From positions 1 to 63,813 of the forward strand of contig CALODL010000004.1 in NCBI GenBank assembly GCA_942492115.1: a stretch of DNA of 63,813 nucleotides, in the 5' to 3' direction. This stretch comes from CALODL01 sp942492115 (lineage in GTDB: Bacteria > Planctomycetota > Phycisphaerae > UBA1845 > CAIVHJ01). Both the position numbers and the translations under genes were made by a program. The notes beneath the pieces are model-generated. The model searched no databases, had not been told where the DNA came from, and saw only the letters and a program-made list of their open reading frames with translations. Shown here piece after piece: positions 1 to 8,894 of this stretch (positions within the stretch are counted from its first letter, which is position 1; the number at the start of each line of letters is the position of its first letter).

Positions 1-8
1 GAAGCACA

Positions 9-446
9 GTGAAACAAATCTGGGATAAACCCGTAGTATGGATGAGCCGTCGCAAGGATGACGTTGAGATCGAGTGGAGCCTCTACCCTGCCCGGTTAAG
101 CGATGAAGCGGATGTTCTGCTCTTTAGAGAGTTCGTTGATGACTACAATGAGCAAACTCGGGAAGCTCGCGGGACCTCCAAGCAGCTGCTCGCGAACTGG
201 GGCCCAAGTGCAGGCATGATGCTTGTTCGGAAAGAGCACGTCGATGAGATCCTGGCCAGGTTGATGCACTTCCTGAGCGATCACCGGTTTCATCACGTCT
301 GGGATGAGCCGTGGTTGGATGTCCCCGAGTTCATGAAGCCCGACATAGAAGCTGTGTGGGCGGAACGCCTGGCCAAAGTGAAGGACGAGTTCCCGGGTGA
401 CTTCGGCGACAATCCGCTAGTGGGCTTCAACGCCTCCAGCAACTGA
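9..446 (+). CDS. Hypothetical protein, possibly 5'-partial
   Basis: I do not recognise this 145-residue protein. It is soluble-looking, rich in Trp, Asp and Glu, with no signal peptide or membrane segment. The frame is open to the left edge, so the GTG at 9 may be internal and the gene may begin outside the window. It stops just before the convergent small gene that ends at 460. It lies in the lower-GC region that belongs to the integrase at 5930-7459, so it is probably cargo of that element (inference). Confidence 0.55.
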   Translation: MKQIWDKPVVWMSRRKDDVEIEWSLYPARLSDEADVLLFREFVDDYNEQTREARGTSKQLLANWGPSAGMMLVRKEHVDEILARLMHFLSDHRFHHVWDEPWLDVPEFMKPDIEAVWAERLAKVKDEFPGDFGDNPLVGFNASSN

Positions 447-459
447 TCCGCTGACCACA

Positions 460-642
460 TCACCAAGACACGTCCTTCCCACTAAGTTCCCATCGCCACT
501 CCGGTGCCTTGTCGGCAGTCGCACAGCCACCGAGGGAGAAGAACCCGGCGGTCACGCAGACGGTAAAGGCTACTATGGCCAACGTGTAGAGTCCGGTCAT
601 GAAGAAGTCGCTGTCTGCTAGTCGCTCAATGGTGCGTTTCAT
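460..642 (-). CDS. Small putative lipoprotein (60 aa)
   Basis: The ATG at 642-640 overlaps the TGA stop (641-639) of the upstream protease gene in an ATGA junction. This argues for translational coupling and for this start over the one at 672. The protein has a charged N-terminus, one hydrophobic segment at about residues 15-35, and then LGGC, which fits a lipobox. That would leave a mature lipoprotein of only about 20 residues. Alternatively it is a single-pass membrane peptide. Its pairing with the secreted protease suggests a related envelope role, but its function is unknown. Confidence 0.5.
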   Translation of the reverse strand: MKRTIERLADSDFFMTGLYTLAIVAFTVCVTAGFFSLGGCATADKAPEWRWELSGKDVSW

Positions 643-1871
643 GGTAGTTCGCACTCCTCTCGGAAATAACATGCGTAGTCCGGGTCACAGTCGTCCTCGC
701 AGCACCGGCCAGTCTCGCGACACACGCCGACGTTGTTGTTGAACTCGACCGACGATGACCCAATGATCCAGCCCTGCAAATCGTCAACGAAGCCCATCAG
801 TTCGTTGATCTTGTCGGCACGCACGCCGAAGGTCTGCTGCCCAATGGCCGCTGCGTTGATACCAACAATGCGATTGCGTTCGTCAAACAATGCCGACCCG
901 CTGGTGCCTGGTGTTGCGTCCAGGTCGTACTGGATCGCGAACGTGTTCGACGGGTTGGCCGGTAGGCCATCAGTGAATGGCCGCATCGCGGTCACCTGTC
1001 CCGACAAGCATGTCGCGATTGGCCTGTTGCGGTCGATCATATTCAGTTCGCCAGGAAAGCCGCAGAAGCTGATGTCGTCGAACCGTTCGAGCTGAGAGGC
1101 CACAGAGTTAGGTGCGACGCCAATGAACGACGGCAGGAACCGTTGCCCTGGTTGGACCTCGACGATGCCCACGTCGGCACTCAACTCGCCTGGGTCGTAC
1201 TCAGGGTGCGACCATATCGCGTGCAATATCCACCGCCGTCCTGTTTCGCTCTGGATCGCGACAGCAGACGTAGAGAATTGCCTCATGTCTTCGGTGACGT
1301 GTGCGTTGGTCACGATGGTGAACCCGTCAATGGCCCAGCCCGTGGCACTCGCACAACCGAAGTCATTGCACCACTCAAGAAGATACGTTGAATCGACGAT
1401 GTCCTGTACCGACCGAACCGGCTCGTTAGGGTCAGGCAAAAGCACGCATGCACTCCCCTCGAGAACAAAGCCCGGCTGGCACTCGATCTCGGCGTTAAAG
1501 CATTCGCTACCCGACACAGTCAGCCTGCACACATCAGTCGTACCAGGGTCGCCGTCGTCACAGAATCGGTTGTCTGGTGCGTGGGTGCACATTCCGCTGG
1601 CCACGTGGCACGTGTCGAGTGTGCAGCCGTCAGGGTCGAAGCAGTCGTTGTCGGTTTCGCACTCGCGGGCGTCGGCCTCGGCAACACACGCGGCACCTTC
1701 GCGAACAAAGCCCGTAATGCACACGCACCGGGTCATGCCGTCCTGCGTCAACAGTGCTGCATTGTCGGGACACTCAAGCACTGGCGGGTCCGGGTCCGGG
1801 TCCGGCTCTGGCATTGGCATGGTGCCGCAACCGACGAGTATCAGTGGTAGCAACATCGTTGCGTGTCTCAT
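639..1871 (-). CDS. Lipoprotein with Cys-rich region and trypsin-like serine protease domain
   Basis: This is a 410-residue secreted protein. It starts with a short signal peptide ending in a lipobox (LILVGC, Cys at about 15), followed by an Asp/Pro/Glu linker. Residues about 30-145 form a cysteine-rich region with EGF- or Myxococcus-type repeats (CDDGDPGTTDVC). Residues about 155-370 are a trypsin-like peptidase fold with a visible triad: His in TNAHVTED, Asp in SADVGIVEV, and Ser in TPGTSGSALFD. A short Cys-rich tail (CCEDDCD) follows. The triad is intact, so it is probably an active envelope protease. It is coupled to the small lipoprotein downstream and lies within the accessory region. 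Confidence 0.8.
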   Translation of the reverse strand: MRHATMLLPLILVGCGTMPMPEPDPDPDPPVLECPDNAALLTQDGMTRCVCITGFVREGAACVAEADARECETDNDCFDPDGCTLDTCHVASGMCTHAPDNRFCDDGDPGTTDVCRLTVSGSECFNAEIECQPGFVLEGSACVLLPDPNEPVRSVQDIVDSTYLLEWCNDFGCASATGWAIDGFTIVTNAHVTEDMRQFSTSAVAIQSETGRRWILHAIWSHPEYDPGELSADVGIVEVQPGQRFLPSFIGVAPNSVASQLERFDDISFCGFPGELNMIDRNRPIATCLSGQVTAMRPFTDGLPANPSNTFAIQYDLDATPGTSGSALFDERNRIVGINAAAIGQQTFGVRADKINELMGFVDDLQGWIIGSSSVEFNNNVGVCRETGRCCEDDCDPDYACYFREECELP

Positions 1872-2960
1872 CTGGATAACCCCCTGAATCGAATTAGCGA
1901 CTGGTCGACGACATGGTCGGAATGGATCCGAGAGTCGTCACGTGGCCTGGGTGCGTCGAGTGGTACGCACGATTTTGGTTGCCGCGAGAATGGCACCGGC
2001 GATGAGTCGTGTGAGTTTAGACATAAGATTGTGCTCCCGTTGAAGTGTGATCGCCTAAGATCGATTCTAGGAAAAAGAACCCCGCCCCTCCACGATGAAA
2101 GAGCGGGGCACGGACTAATGAAGTAAGTAACTGGTTCTGTCGGAAGCAGTGACATACTCCATCTGTTTAGAACGGGTCTCCTTTTCCGTCATAGGACGGG
2201 GCTGACCGGCAAGAAGATGAGTGCCCTGGTGCGATCGGGTCTGGAGAAGTGTCTGGTGGAGATGCTCGCTCAGTGTTTGGAGTTAGCGAAGGACCCGCAA
2301 GTTCCGGGCTCGGCGTCGTATGCAGATGATGCTGGTCCGGGAACGACCATTCTGTTGAACTCGTCGATATCGGTCCGCAAGAAAGCCCCTCCCACCAGCA
2401 CCCCACGAGACCCGGCACAGATAGAGCAATGGCCTGATATTTTCTGGGCCACTTTTGGGAATTCCGTCGCTAGCTCCAATAAAAATATCCCAAAGACGTC
2501 GTTGCGTAAGAGTTGCCAGAGCAGTCATTAACAGAAACGATGGCCTGCTAGCACTGGATTGCTCTGGTGAAAATGATTGAACGTGGGCAAGGAGTGAGTT
2601 ATGCTCGGGTCTTGTTTTGTCTATTTTTTGAGGGAAATGCTTGAAGAGAGAGTTGCGGAGTGACCAACGTTTGACTGTTGGAATCATAACCCCCGCCAAA
2701 CACTCTTTCAAGCGACATTCTAGTTTGATTCGCAGGTACGTCAGAGTTCTTTGGGCTCTGTGACGGGAAGCGATCTGCCTCCAGGTGCCGACTGGTAGCA
2801 CGGGCAATCTGAAGCTGTGCACACAGGGCATGCTGGTTGCGGTCTCTTTGCGTCTTGTGCCTGACGATATTTTGCGGACGCGGTCTGCACGGACCGAGCG
2901 TTGGTTGCTCGTTGCGTGGAAGGTGCGTGTTCGTCTTATGGCCAAAGGAGGTGCAGCGTG
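1872..2960. other. Gene-poor stretch of about 1.1 kb
   Basis: I see no convincing gene on either strand. Reading frames here (for example the minus-strand frame across 2283-3038) have arbitrary composition, no ribosome binding site and no recognisable motif. The stretch contains a minus-strand terminator-like hairpin at 2070-2109. It may be decayed cargo of the integrated element. Confidence 0.5.
2070..2109 (-). terminator. Rho-independent terminator-like hairpin
   Basis: On the minus strand CCCCGCTC (2108-2101) can pair with the GC-rich arm at 2090-2080 ending GCGGGG. A T-rich tail, TTCTTTTTCC, follows at 2079-2070. It sits about 200 bp upstream of the protease gene and would stop leftward transcription coming from the gene-poor stretch. 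Confidence 0.5.
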
Positions 2961-3119
2961 ATGAAGCGAGTGGTGAGTGCCGCAGACGATCGGACGCAGT
3001 TTCCGATGATGGCATTCTTCTTGTGCGTGTTGGACCAACTGTGCGACGCTCGCGAGCGTGTCGGTTCAGCAGGAAATGTTGCATGCGAAAGTGAGGTGGA
3101 CATGCCTATGAAGAAATAA
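2961..3119 (+). CDS. Small hypothetical protein (52 aa)
   Basis: The ATG at 2961 is preceded by a strong Shine-Dalgarno, AAAGGAGG at 2944-2951, at good spacing. That is the main reason for calling this short frame. The product has a central hydrophobic stretch (PMMAFFLCVL) and three Cys. There is no recognised family. It ends at the edge of the hairpin at 3108-3151 and precedes the primase gene, as small accessory proteins often do in integrative elements. Confidence 0.35.
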   Translation: MKRVVSAADDRTQFPMMAFFLCVLDQLCDARERVGSAGNVACESEVDMPMKK

Positions 3120-3151
3120 AGCCCGCAGAAGCGAGGTTGCCGCTGCAGGCT
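3108..3151 (-). terminator. Terminator-like hairpin with T-rich tail
   Basis: On the minus strand AGCCTGCAG (3151-3143) pairs with CTGCGGGCT (3128-3120), nine pairs including one G-T. The tail TTATTTCTTC follows. It would stop leftward transcription. It overlaps the 3' end of the small plus-strand frame. Confidence 0.45.
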
Positions 3152-3299
3152 CTGTGGTGTTGACACCCACATCCTATCACCGGCGATCTCCTTGTCAACA
3201 GAGTTTTTTGATTTCTCGACATTCGGACACAAGCTGTTCGTTGTTCGGGCAATCCGTACTTCACTGTCTCATTTCGTCGAGACAAAGGAGAGAGTCTGT

Positions 3300-5528
3300 A
3301 TGTCTAAACGAAAACACAAGAAGAAAAAGCTTAAGCAGTACAAAGATGCGGGACGCGATCGCCGTGGTAAGGGACCCGGTATGAAGCAGCCGAAGAGAAC
3401 CCGCAAGAACTCCGATCCCGCGACACCAGATGACGCAACCCTCTTGAATCAGCATGCCCTGCAACTCAAAGCCTCTGGCCTATCTGATGAATTCGTTAAG
3501 TGGGCTGGGCTGCATTCGGCTGATGATAAGCGAATTGCAGAGATTCTAAACTGGACACAACCGCAGGGTTGCGAAGGCGGACTCGTTATTCCGTACTACG
3601 ACGTGAATGGCGAATACACGGGCTATTCGCGAGTACGCCCCAATGTCCCAAGGAGTATCGACGGAGGGAAGTACGAATCCCCCATTGGGGCCTCGAACAG
3701 GGCATATTTTCCGCCCGGCTTTGAGAAGAATGCAAAGTCCATTCTGATTACCGAGGGCGAAAAGAAAGCGTTAGCCGCGACACAGGCTGGGTACACATGC
3801 ATTGGAATTCCAGGAGTGTGGAACTGGCAAGTGGCAGATTCTGATCCCCGCGAGCTGATCTCAGATTTGGAAGACCTGGAGTGGCCAGGCCGCAAGGTAT
3901 ATCTAGTGTTCGATTCCGATGCTACGGACAAACTCGTGATTCAGCACGCGGAGAGCGAACTCGCAGCGGTCCTGAAGAAGAAGGGAGCAACCGTTTGCAT
4001 CGTTCGGATCCCTGGGAGCAAAGAGACCAAGGTTGGGCTCGATGACTTTCTGGTTGCTCATGGTGAGACAGGCCCGGCTCGGTTACAGCAGTTGATCTCG
4101 CGAGCAAGGAAGGCCGAGCCATGGGATGAGAACAAGTACAAGAAAGTGTCGAACCAGAGCCTGGCCCAGGATTTCTTGGATTGCAGGTTCATGCATCCGG
4201 ATGGCCCAACCCTGTGCTTTTGGAAGGGCACCTTTTGGAGATGGGTTGAAACACATTATGTGGAGTTGTCTTTTGATCAGCTCAAGGCTGAGATTGGGAA
4301 GTGGCTAGTCGTCCGCGGGATAAATAGGACGAAGAATCTGACAAGTGAAGTCATCGAGTGCCTTAAAGACATTGTGATTCTCGATGATCACATTGAAGAG
4401 CCCGCCTTGCTAGATCGTGCTCACAACGAGATTGATGACGTGATCGCCGTTGAGAACGGGCTTATTGCGATGGACGAGTTGCTCTGGTCTGACACGGCAA
4501 CCCCTGCCCCTCATACTCCGCTGTGGTTTTCCGCATCAGTACTTCCGTATGCATACGATCCCGAGGCGAAGTGCCCGAAGTGGAAGAACTTTGTGTACGA
4601 GGTATTCGAAGGGGATAGTGAGCGGACTGCCTTGCTGCAGGAGATCATGGGTTATCTGCTGACCGATGATACGTCGTTCCAGGCAATCTTCCTTCTCAAA
4701 GGCACAACTCGGTCGGGCAAGGGTACGACGATTAAGACCATAATCAAGCTTGTAGGCCCGGAGAATTGTGCCGCACTTAACATGACGACTCTTGCCAACC
4801 AGTTCGCCGCTTCAGCATTGATTGGCAAGCGTGTCGCAATCTGCTCTGATGCTGAACTGATCCCGCAAACCAGTAGGCGAGTCCTTGAGCTGCTGAAGTC
4901 CATTAGCGGCGAGGATGCAATTCAGATTGACCGCAAGCACAAGTCGCTGCTTACCGTGAGGCTGAAGACACGCATCGTCATTGCGGCCAACCTATACCCC
5001 CAATTCGATGATACGGAAAACGCCCTTGCTGCACGGCTACAGATTCTTCCTTTCCGGGTCAGTTTTTACGGAAGAGAGGATCTCAAACTCGAAAGCAAAT
5101 TAGAGGCGGAATTGCCGGGCATTTTCAACTGGGCAATGGAAGGTCTCAGGCGATTGAAGCAGAGTCAGCGATTCACGGAGTGCCGTGAGTCCAATAGAGA
5201 ACTAGGCGAATTCAAGAGGCACAGTGCTCCGGTAAGAGCTTTCGTTGAGGAGAGGTGCGAAAAAGGAGCCGCGTATTCGGTGCCCGGCCAAGAACTGCTT
5301 GATGAATACGCTAGCTGGTGCGACGAGAACGACGTCCACAGAGTATGCGGCGAGTCCGTATTCGGCAAAGAGATGAAAGCTCTAGGTGTGCAGAAGTCTC
5401 GACCTGCCACTAATGGAAACCGATCGCGGGTATACACCGGTATTCGGCTGAGAGCGTCTCGGCCAATGAACGGCACGTCTAGTACGTATCGTAATGCTGA
5501 TCCCGGGAAGGAGGCAGGCAATGTCTAA
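3300..5528 (+). CDS. DUF3854 / P4-family phage-plasmid primase-helicase
   Basis: The ATG at 3300 follows AAAGGAGAG, so the longer frame from 3192 is not used; this gives 742 aa. The N-terminus is very basic (KRKHKKKKLK). Residues about 60-270 look like a DUF3854 Toprim-type primase region (ITEGEKKALAA and YLVFDSDA). Residues about 400-660 match the P4/D5 SF3 helicase: Walker A in GTTRSGKGTT, a Walker B-like segment (RVAICSDAEL), and the sensor segment IVIAANLYPQFDD. Such proteins prime and unwind DNA for replication of prophages, plasmids and integrative elements. The gene overlaps the start of the excisionase-like gene by 8 bp and forms a module with the integrase. Confidence 0.85.
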   Translation: MSKRKHKKKKLKQYKDAGRDRRGKGPGMKQPKRTRKNSDPATPDDATLLNQHALQLKASGLSDEFVKWAGLHSADDKRIAEILNWTQPQGCEGGLVIPYYDVNGEYTGYSRVRPNVPRSIDGGKYESPIGASNRAYFPPGFEKNAKSILITEGEKKALAATQAGYTCIGIPGVWNWQVADSDPRELISDLEDLEWPGRKVYLVFDSDATDKLVIQHAESELAAVLKKKGATVCIVRIPGSKETKVGLDDFLVAHGETGPARLQQLISRARKAEPWDENKYKKVSNQSLAQDFLDCRFMHPDGPTLCFWKGTFWRWVETHYVELSFDQLKAEIGKWLVVRGINRTKNLTSEVIECLKDIVILDDHIEEPALLDRAHNEIDDVIAVENGLIAMDELLWSDTATPAPHTPLWFSASVLPYAYDPEAKCPKWKNFVYEVFEGDSERTALLQEIMGYLLTDDTSFQAIFLLKGTTRSGKGTTIKTIIKLVGPENCAALNMTTLANQFAASALIGKRVAICSDAELIPQTSRRVLELLKSISGEDAIQIDRKHKSLLTVRLKTRIVIAANLYPQFDDTENALAARLQILPFRVSFYGREDLKLESKLEAELPGIFNWAMEGLRRLKQSQRFTECRESNRELGEFKRHSAPVRAFVEERCEKGAAYSVPGQELLDEYASWCDENDVHRVCGESVFGKEMKALGVQKSRPATNGNRSRVYTGIRLRASRPMNGTSSTYRNADPGKEAGNV

Positions 5529-5775
5529 GTCTGCTTCAATCGCACAACTCCCGCTTCTCTTGACCGCCAAGCAAGTCGTGAATCAGCTCATCCCGATATC
5601 ACTCCGGACCTGGTGGCGACATGACAGCTCGGGGAAGTGCCCAGCCGGGATCAAGCTCGGCGGCGGGAAGTTCTGGCGTCAGTCGGACATCGAGCAATGG
5701 GTGGCCTGGAAATGCCCGGACCGCCAGAAGTTCGAGGCCCGGATGGAACTGGAGGCCAAACGCTTGGCCGGTTAG
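5521..5775 (+). CDS. AlpA/MerR-like helix-turn-helix protein, probable excisionase
   Basis: The ATG at 5521 lies inside the last codons of the primase gene (ATGTCTAA overlap) and follows AAGGAGG, giving 84 aa. The pattern LLTAKQVVNQL, SLRTWW, G(I)KLGGGKFWRQSDIEQWV is the winged HTH of AlpA and excisionase proteins, which choose integration versus excision or regulate the integrase. Its position between primase and integrase fits this. The family call is firm; the excisionase role is inferred. Confidence 0.75.
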   Translation: MSKSASIAQLPLLLTAKQVVNQLIPISLRTWWRHDSSGKCPAGIKLGGGKFWRQSDIEQWVAWKCPDRQKFEARMELEAKRLAG

Positions 5776-5929
5776 CCAATGAGGCTGACTATTGATTCGT
5801 ATGAACGATGTCGTGATGCGGCTGCCAGGGATGCTCGGTTGGATCGGTGAGTGCGGATAAGATGTACTCTCTGATGTTCCGGGCTCCCTGGTGGCTGCTC
5901 GCGGTCTCTTGATAAAGGATGAGTGAGTC

Positions 5930-7459
5930 ATGGCAGGAATTTATAAGCCTACATATACGGAAAGACGGACTGTGCGTGATGCCAACGGCAAGATCGTGAT
6001 GGAACGAAAGATCGCCACCAAAGGGAAGAACAAAGGAAAAGAAATCGAGGTGAAGAAGCAGGAGCCGGTACTGGACGAGCACGGCAAGCCCGTACTGAAG
6101 AAGAACAAGAAGTGGTATATCGAGTATAGGGATGCCAATGATGTCCTGAAGCGGGTCCCCGGGTATGCGGACAAGAGAGCCACTGAACAACTGGCTGCCA
6201 GGCTCGAGAGGGAGGCCGCCCAACGGAAGGAGGGGGTGATCGATCGCTTTGCTGATCATCGCAACAAGCCGCTTGGGGAACACCTCGAAGATTGGCGGAA
6301 GGACTTGCTCGCGAAGGGCACGACTGAGAAACAGGCCAAGCTTGTCTACTCTCGTGCAGGTCGAATCATCGAGGGATGCGGGTTTGTCTTCTGGGCGGAT
6401 GTGTCTGCATCAGACGTACAGTCATTCATTTTTGGGCTTGGTGGACCTGAGGGTATTGGTATTCACACATGCAACTTCTACATTCAGGCGATTAAGCAGT
6501 TCTGCAAGTGGATGGTGGCGGATCAGCGTGCTTCTGAATCGCCCGTCAATCACTTGAAACCTGGAAATGCACGTGTTGACCGGAGGCATGACCGACGTCC
6601 GCTTGAGACGGACGAATTGCGGTGTCTGCTCGAAACAACATGTCGATCAGCGACTCGATTTGGGATGAGTGGGGCGGAACGAGCGAGGGCCTATCGGTTT
6701 GCTGCCGAGACCGGTTTGCGTGCTGGAGAAATGAGGAGCCTCACGCCTGAGTCCTTCGACCTGGACGGGAGCCCTCCTACTGTGACAGTGCAGGCAGCGT
6801 ATTCTAAGAACAGAAAGCAAGCCGTTGTGCCCATGCGTGTTTCTCTGGTAACGGAACTTCGAGAAGGGTTGAAGGGCAAACATCCTGACGAGCCAGTGTT
6901 CAAGCTGCCGGAGAAGACTGCGAAAATGCTGAGAGCAGATCTGGAAGATGCAGGCGTTCAGTACGTTGATTCGAACGGGCGTTACGCAGACTTCCATGCT
7001 CTACGACATACTTTCATCACGAACCTCATCAGGTCCGGCGTGCAGCCCAAGGTGGCCCAAGGACTGGCTAGGCATGGAACGATTGGGCTGACCATGGATC
7101 GGTATGCCCACAGTGATGCCAAGGAGCTGTCCGAAGCACTTGAGAGCCTGCCAAATCTGGATAGTTACGATCGCTCTGATAGATCGGGCGAGGAGATTGC
7201 CTATCCCAGTCTGGAAGAGCCGGACATGTTGGACATGTCGCTGTCCATGTGGGAGCCATGTTCACCGATAGGTAAACCACTGACATCAGTTGACACTCAA
7301 GAGGTCGAAAACGGGGTGGGGGACGGCGGACGTAAGGACAAAGAGATGTCACCACTTAAGACGTCTGTGACACCTGCTGACATCGATCGACATGGACAGC
7401 CACCGGACGGACTCGAACCGACGACCTGCGGTTTACAAAACCGCTGCTCTACCAACTGA
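5930..7459 (+). CDS. Tyrosine recombinase / integrase ending inside tRNA-Thr
   Basis: This 509-residue site-specific recombinase has an N-terminal basic SAM-like or AP2-like region, a core-binding domain at about residues 105-210 and a catalytic domain at about 225-400. Catalytic residues are visible: Arg in ETGLRAGEMRSL, Lys in the YSKNRKQ turn, HALRHTF (His-x-x-Arg), the second His in GLARHGTIGLT, and Tyr in MDRYAHSD. The last 20 codons are the antisense of the tRNA-Thr gene, and the stop lies within the tRNA. So the C-terminus was supplied by the integration target, or the gene evolved with it. It presumably integrates and excises the accessory region to its left. Confidence 0.9.
   Translation: MAGIYKPTYTERRTVRDANGKIVMERKIATKGKNKGKEIEVKKQEPVLDEHGKPVLKKNKKWYIEYRDANDVLKRVPGYADKRATEQLAARLEREAAQRKEGVIDRFADHRNKPLGEHLEDWRKDLLAKGTTEKQAKLVYSRAGRIIEGCGFVFWADVSASDVQSFIFGLGGPEGIGIHTCNFYIQAIKQFCKWMVADQRASESPVNHLKPGNARVDRRHDRRPLETDELRCLLETTCRSATRFGMSGAERARAYRFAAETGLRAGEMRSLTPESFDLDGSPPTVTVQAAYSKNRKQAVVPMRVSLVTELREGLKGKHPDEPVFKLPEKTAKMLRADLEDAGVQYVDSNGRYADFHALRHTFITNLIRSGVQPKVAQGLARHGTIGLTMDRYAHSDAKELSEALESLPNLDSYDRSDRSGEEIAYPSLEEPDMLDMSLSMWEPCSPIGKPLTSVDTQEVENGVGDGGRKDKEMSPLKTSVTPADIDRHGQPPDGLEPTTCGLQNRCSTN
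7398..7459. other. Candidate attachment-site region (tRNA-Thr 3' half)
   Basis: The integrase frame and the tRNA 3' half overlap here, so one att site is expected in this interval. I looked in the left part of the window for a second copy of the tRNA 3' end and did not find one. The partner site is probably beyond the left edge, and exact att limits cannot be set from this window. Confidence 0.5.
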
Positions 7460-7470
7460 GCTACGGTGGC
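7398..7470 (-). tRNA. tRNA-Thr (anticodon TGT)
   Basis: On the minus strand the acceptor GCCACCG pairs with CGGTGGC. The D-arm has AGCTCAGTTGGTAGAGC, the anticodon stem CGGTT/AACCG encloses a TTTGTAA loop (anticodon TGT), and the T-loop is TTCGAGT. The T-stem has one U-U mismatch. CCA is not encoded. The tRNA 3' end faces the integrase, the usual arrangement for tRNA-targeted integration, and the gene is complete despite the insertion. Confidence 0.93.
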
Positions 7471-7710
7471 TGGATTCGGTTCTGGGCGCCAACACCTTGG
7501 GTCTTTGGTCATGGGCACAGAACAGTCAGTGTACCCAACTTGCGGGTGATCGCAAGTGTCGCTTCGCTCACAGCCAATCCTCTTGGGCGCATGGAGATTG
7601 TGTTCAGGCGGGGGACGCTAGCGGGGCGTCAGGGATCGGGCTAAACTGGACGGTGCCTCATTCGGAGGAAACGAAGAAGCGCTCTACGGCACGTCCAGGA
7701 GGAGAAAGTC

Positions 7711-8847
7711 GTGGCCAGTCACCGCACATTGTTCGCATCCGTATTGTTCGCCATGTTGTGTTCCACCGTCGTCTTTGCGGGCGATGAATGCTGTCGGGTC
7801 TACATGGCCGCAGACGGCGAGCAGGGCAGCCAGCCGACCAGCGGCGCGACCCTGGTCACTGTCGACCAGGGCGCTACCGTGACGATCATGGCGTGGCTTC
7901 ATGCATCGCAGATGCAGATGCAGGGGACCAATGCCTATCAGTTGATCTGGGAGACGGATGCGATTCCTGAGCCTGGATCCTCGGGGACCGTGCAATACGT
8001 CGATGGCCAGATGGGCACGCCGGGCGTCGGTGATTCGATCGTGCTCGACACCACCCGGTCGGACTGGTTGTTTGCCAGCATCGATCCGATCCTGACACCG
8101 AGCTACTGCGAGATGAGCGGCGGGCCGGGTTGCGGTTTCGGGGTGATCTACTCGACGGTCGATGGTCTGGGGGTCGATGTGACCAACCCGTCGGATGTCC
8201 CGCTGCCTGGCGAACCCATGTATCTGGTCGAGTTCACCATGCAGGCCTCAAGCGATGCATGCGGTTCGTTCAGCTATACATTCAATAAGACGGCGCTGGG
8301 TGACGAGCCGCCGACGACCGCATTCTTCTCGCCGTTTGGTGCCGGGTGGAATCAGATCGTGTTCCAGCCGCTGACCATTTTCGTCGACTGCTGCGGCAAT
8401 GGCACACTGGATCCAGGCGAAGACTGTGAACCGCCCGGAGGCTGTTGCGACGACGCGTGCCAGATCGCCGGTGCCGGCGAGGTGTGCGACGCCGGGGATG
8501 GTAACTGCGTCCTGCCTGCAACGTGCGACGGGGCGACGACCGACTGCCCGACCAACGAGGTCGAGACATTGTGCATCGACAATGACGGCTGCTGCCCGTT
8601 CGGTTGCAGCGCCAATTCCGACAACGATTGTCCGCCCATCTGCGGTAACGGCATTCTCGAGATTGGCGAGTGCTGTGATGATGGTAACCTCGACGAATGC
8701 GATGGGTGCGCGTCGGACTGCCTCTGTGAGGGGCCATGCCTGATAACGGTGCCGGTGCTGTCGCAATGGAGTATGGCGGTGATGGTCGTCCTGTTGTTGC
8801 TCGGTGTTGCACTGCTCAGCCGCAGGCAGGCTTCAAGCCTGTTGTAG
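7711..8847 (+). CDS. Secreted Cys-rich protein with IPTL-CTERM-like sorting signal
   Basis: The GTG at 7711 is chosen because AGGAGGAG ends about 8 bp upstream. The 378-residue protein has a classic signal peptide (cleavage near AGDECC). A beta-rich, possibly cohesin-like region follows at about residues 28-225. Disulfide repeats then resemble the Myxococcus Cys-rich repeat (CGNGTLDPGEDC and CGNGILEIGECCDDGN). The end VPVLSQWSMAV, a hydrophobic helix and SRRQ resemble IPTL-CTERM sorting signals, which are processed by exosortase-type enzymes (family knowledge). It is therefore likely exported and anchored or released at the surface. Its ligand is unknown. A noncoding repeat begins about 50 bp downstream. 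Confidence 0.8.
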   Translation: MASHRTLFASVLFAMLCSTVVFAGDECCRVYMAADGEQGSQPTSGATLVTVDQGATVTIMAWLHASQMQMQGTNAYQLIWETDAIPEPGSSGTVQYVDGQMGTPGVGDSIVLDTTRSDWLFASIDPILTPSYCEMSGGPGCGFGVIYSTVDGLGVDVTNPSDVPLPGEPMYLVEFTMQASSDACGSFSYTFNKTALGDEPPTTAFFSPFGAGWNQIVFQPLTIFVDCCGNGTLDPGEDCEPPGGCCDDACQIAGAGEVCDAGDGNCVLPATCDGATTDCPTNEVETLCIDNDGCCPFGCSANSDNDCPPICGNGILEIGECCDDGNLDECDGCASDCLCEGPCLITVPVLSQWSMAVMVVLLLLGVALLSRRQASSLL

Positions 8848-8894
8848 GCTCGAGTGACGGCTTTGATGAGCCCTCGGCAAGTGCGCGGGTGCAA

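Noticed and set aside
721..770. Sequence slightly like the tRNA-Thr 3' half, considered as the left attachment site
   Set aside because: The match is short and interrupted and lies in the coding sequence of the protease; no convincing direct repeat of 7398-7425 was found.
2283..3038. 251-codon minus-strand frame
   Set aside because: Arg/Ser/His-rich arbitrary composition, no start signal, no motif, and it runs through the small plus-strand frame with a strong Shine-Dalgarno.
7711..7740. Alternative downstream start for the IPTL-CTERM protein
   Set aside because: The GTG at 7711 has a strong Shine-Dalgarno and a proper signal-peptide n-region.
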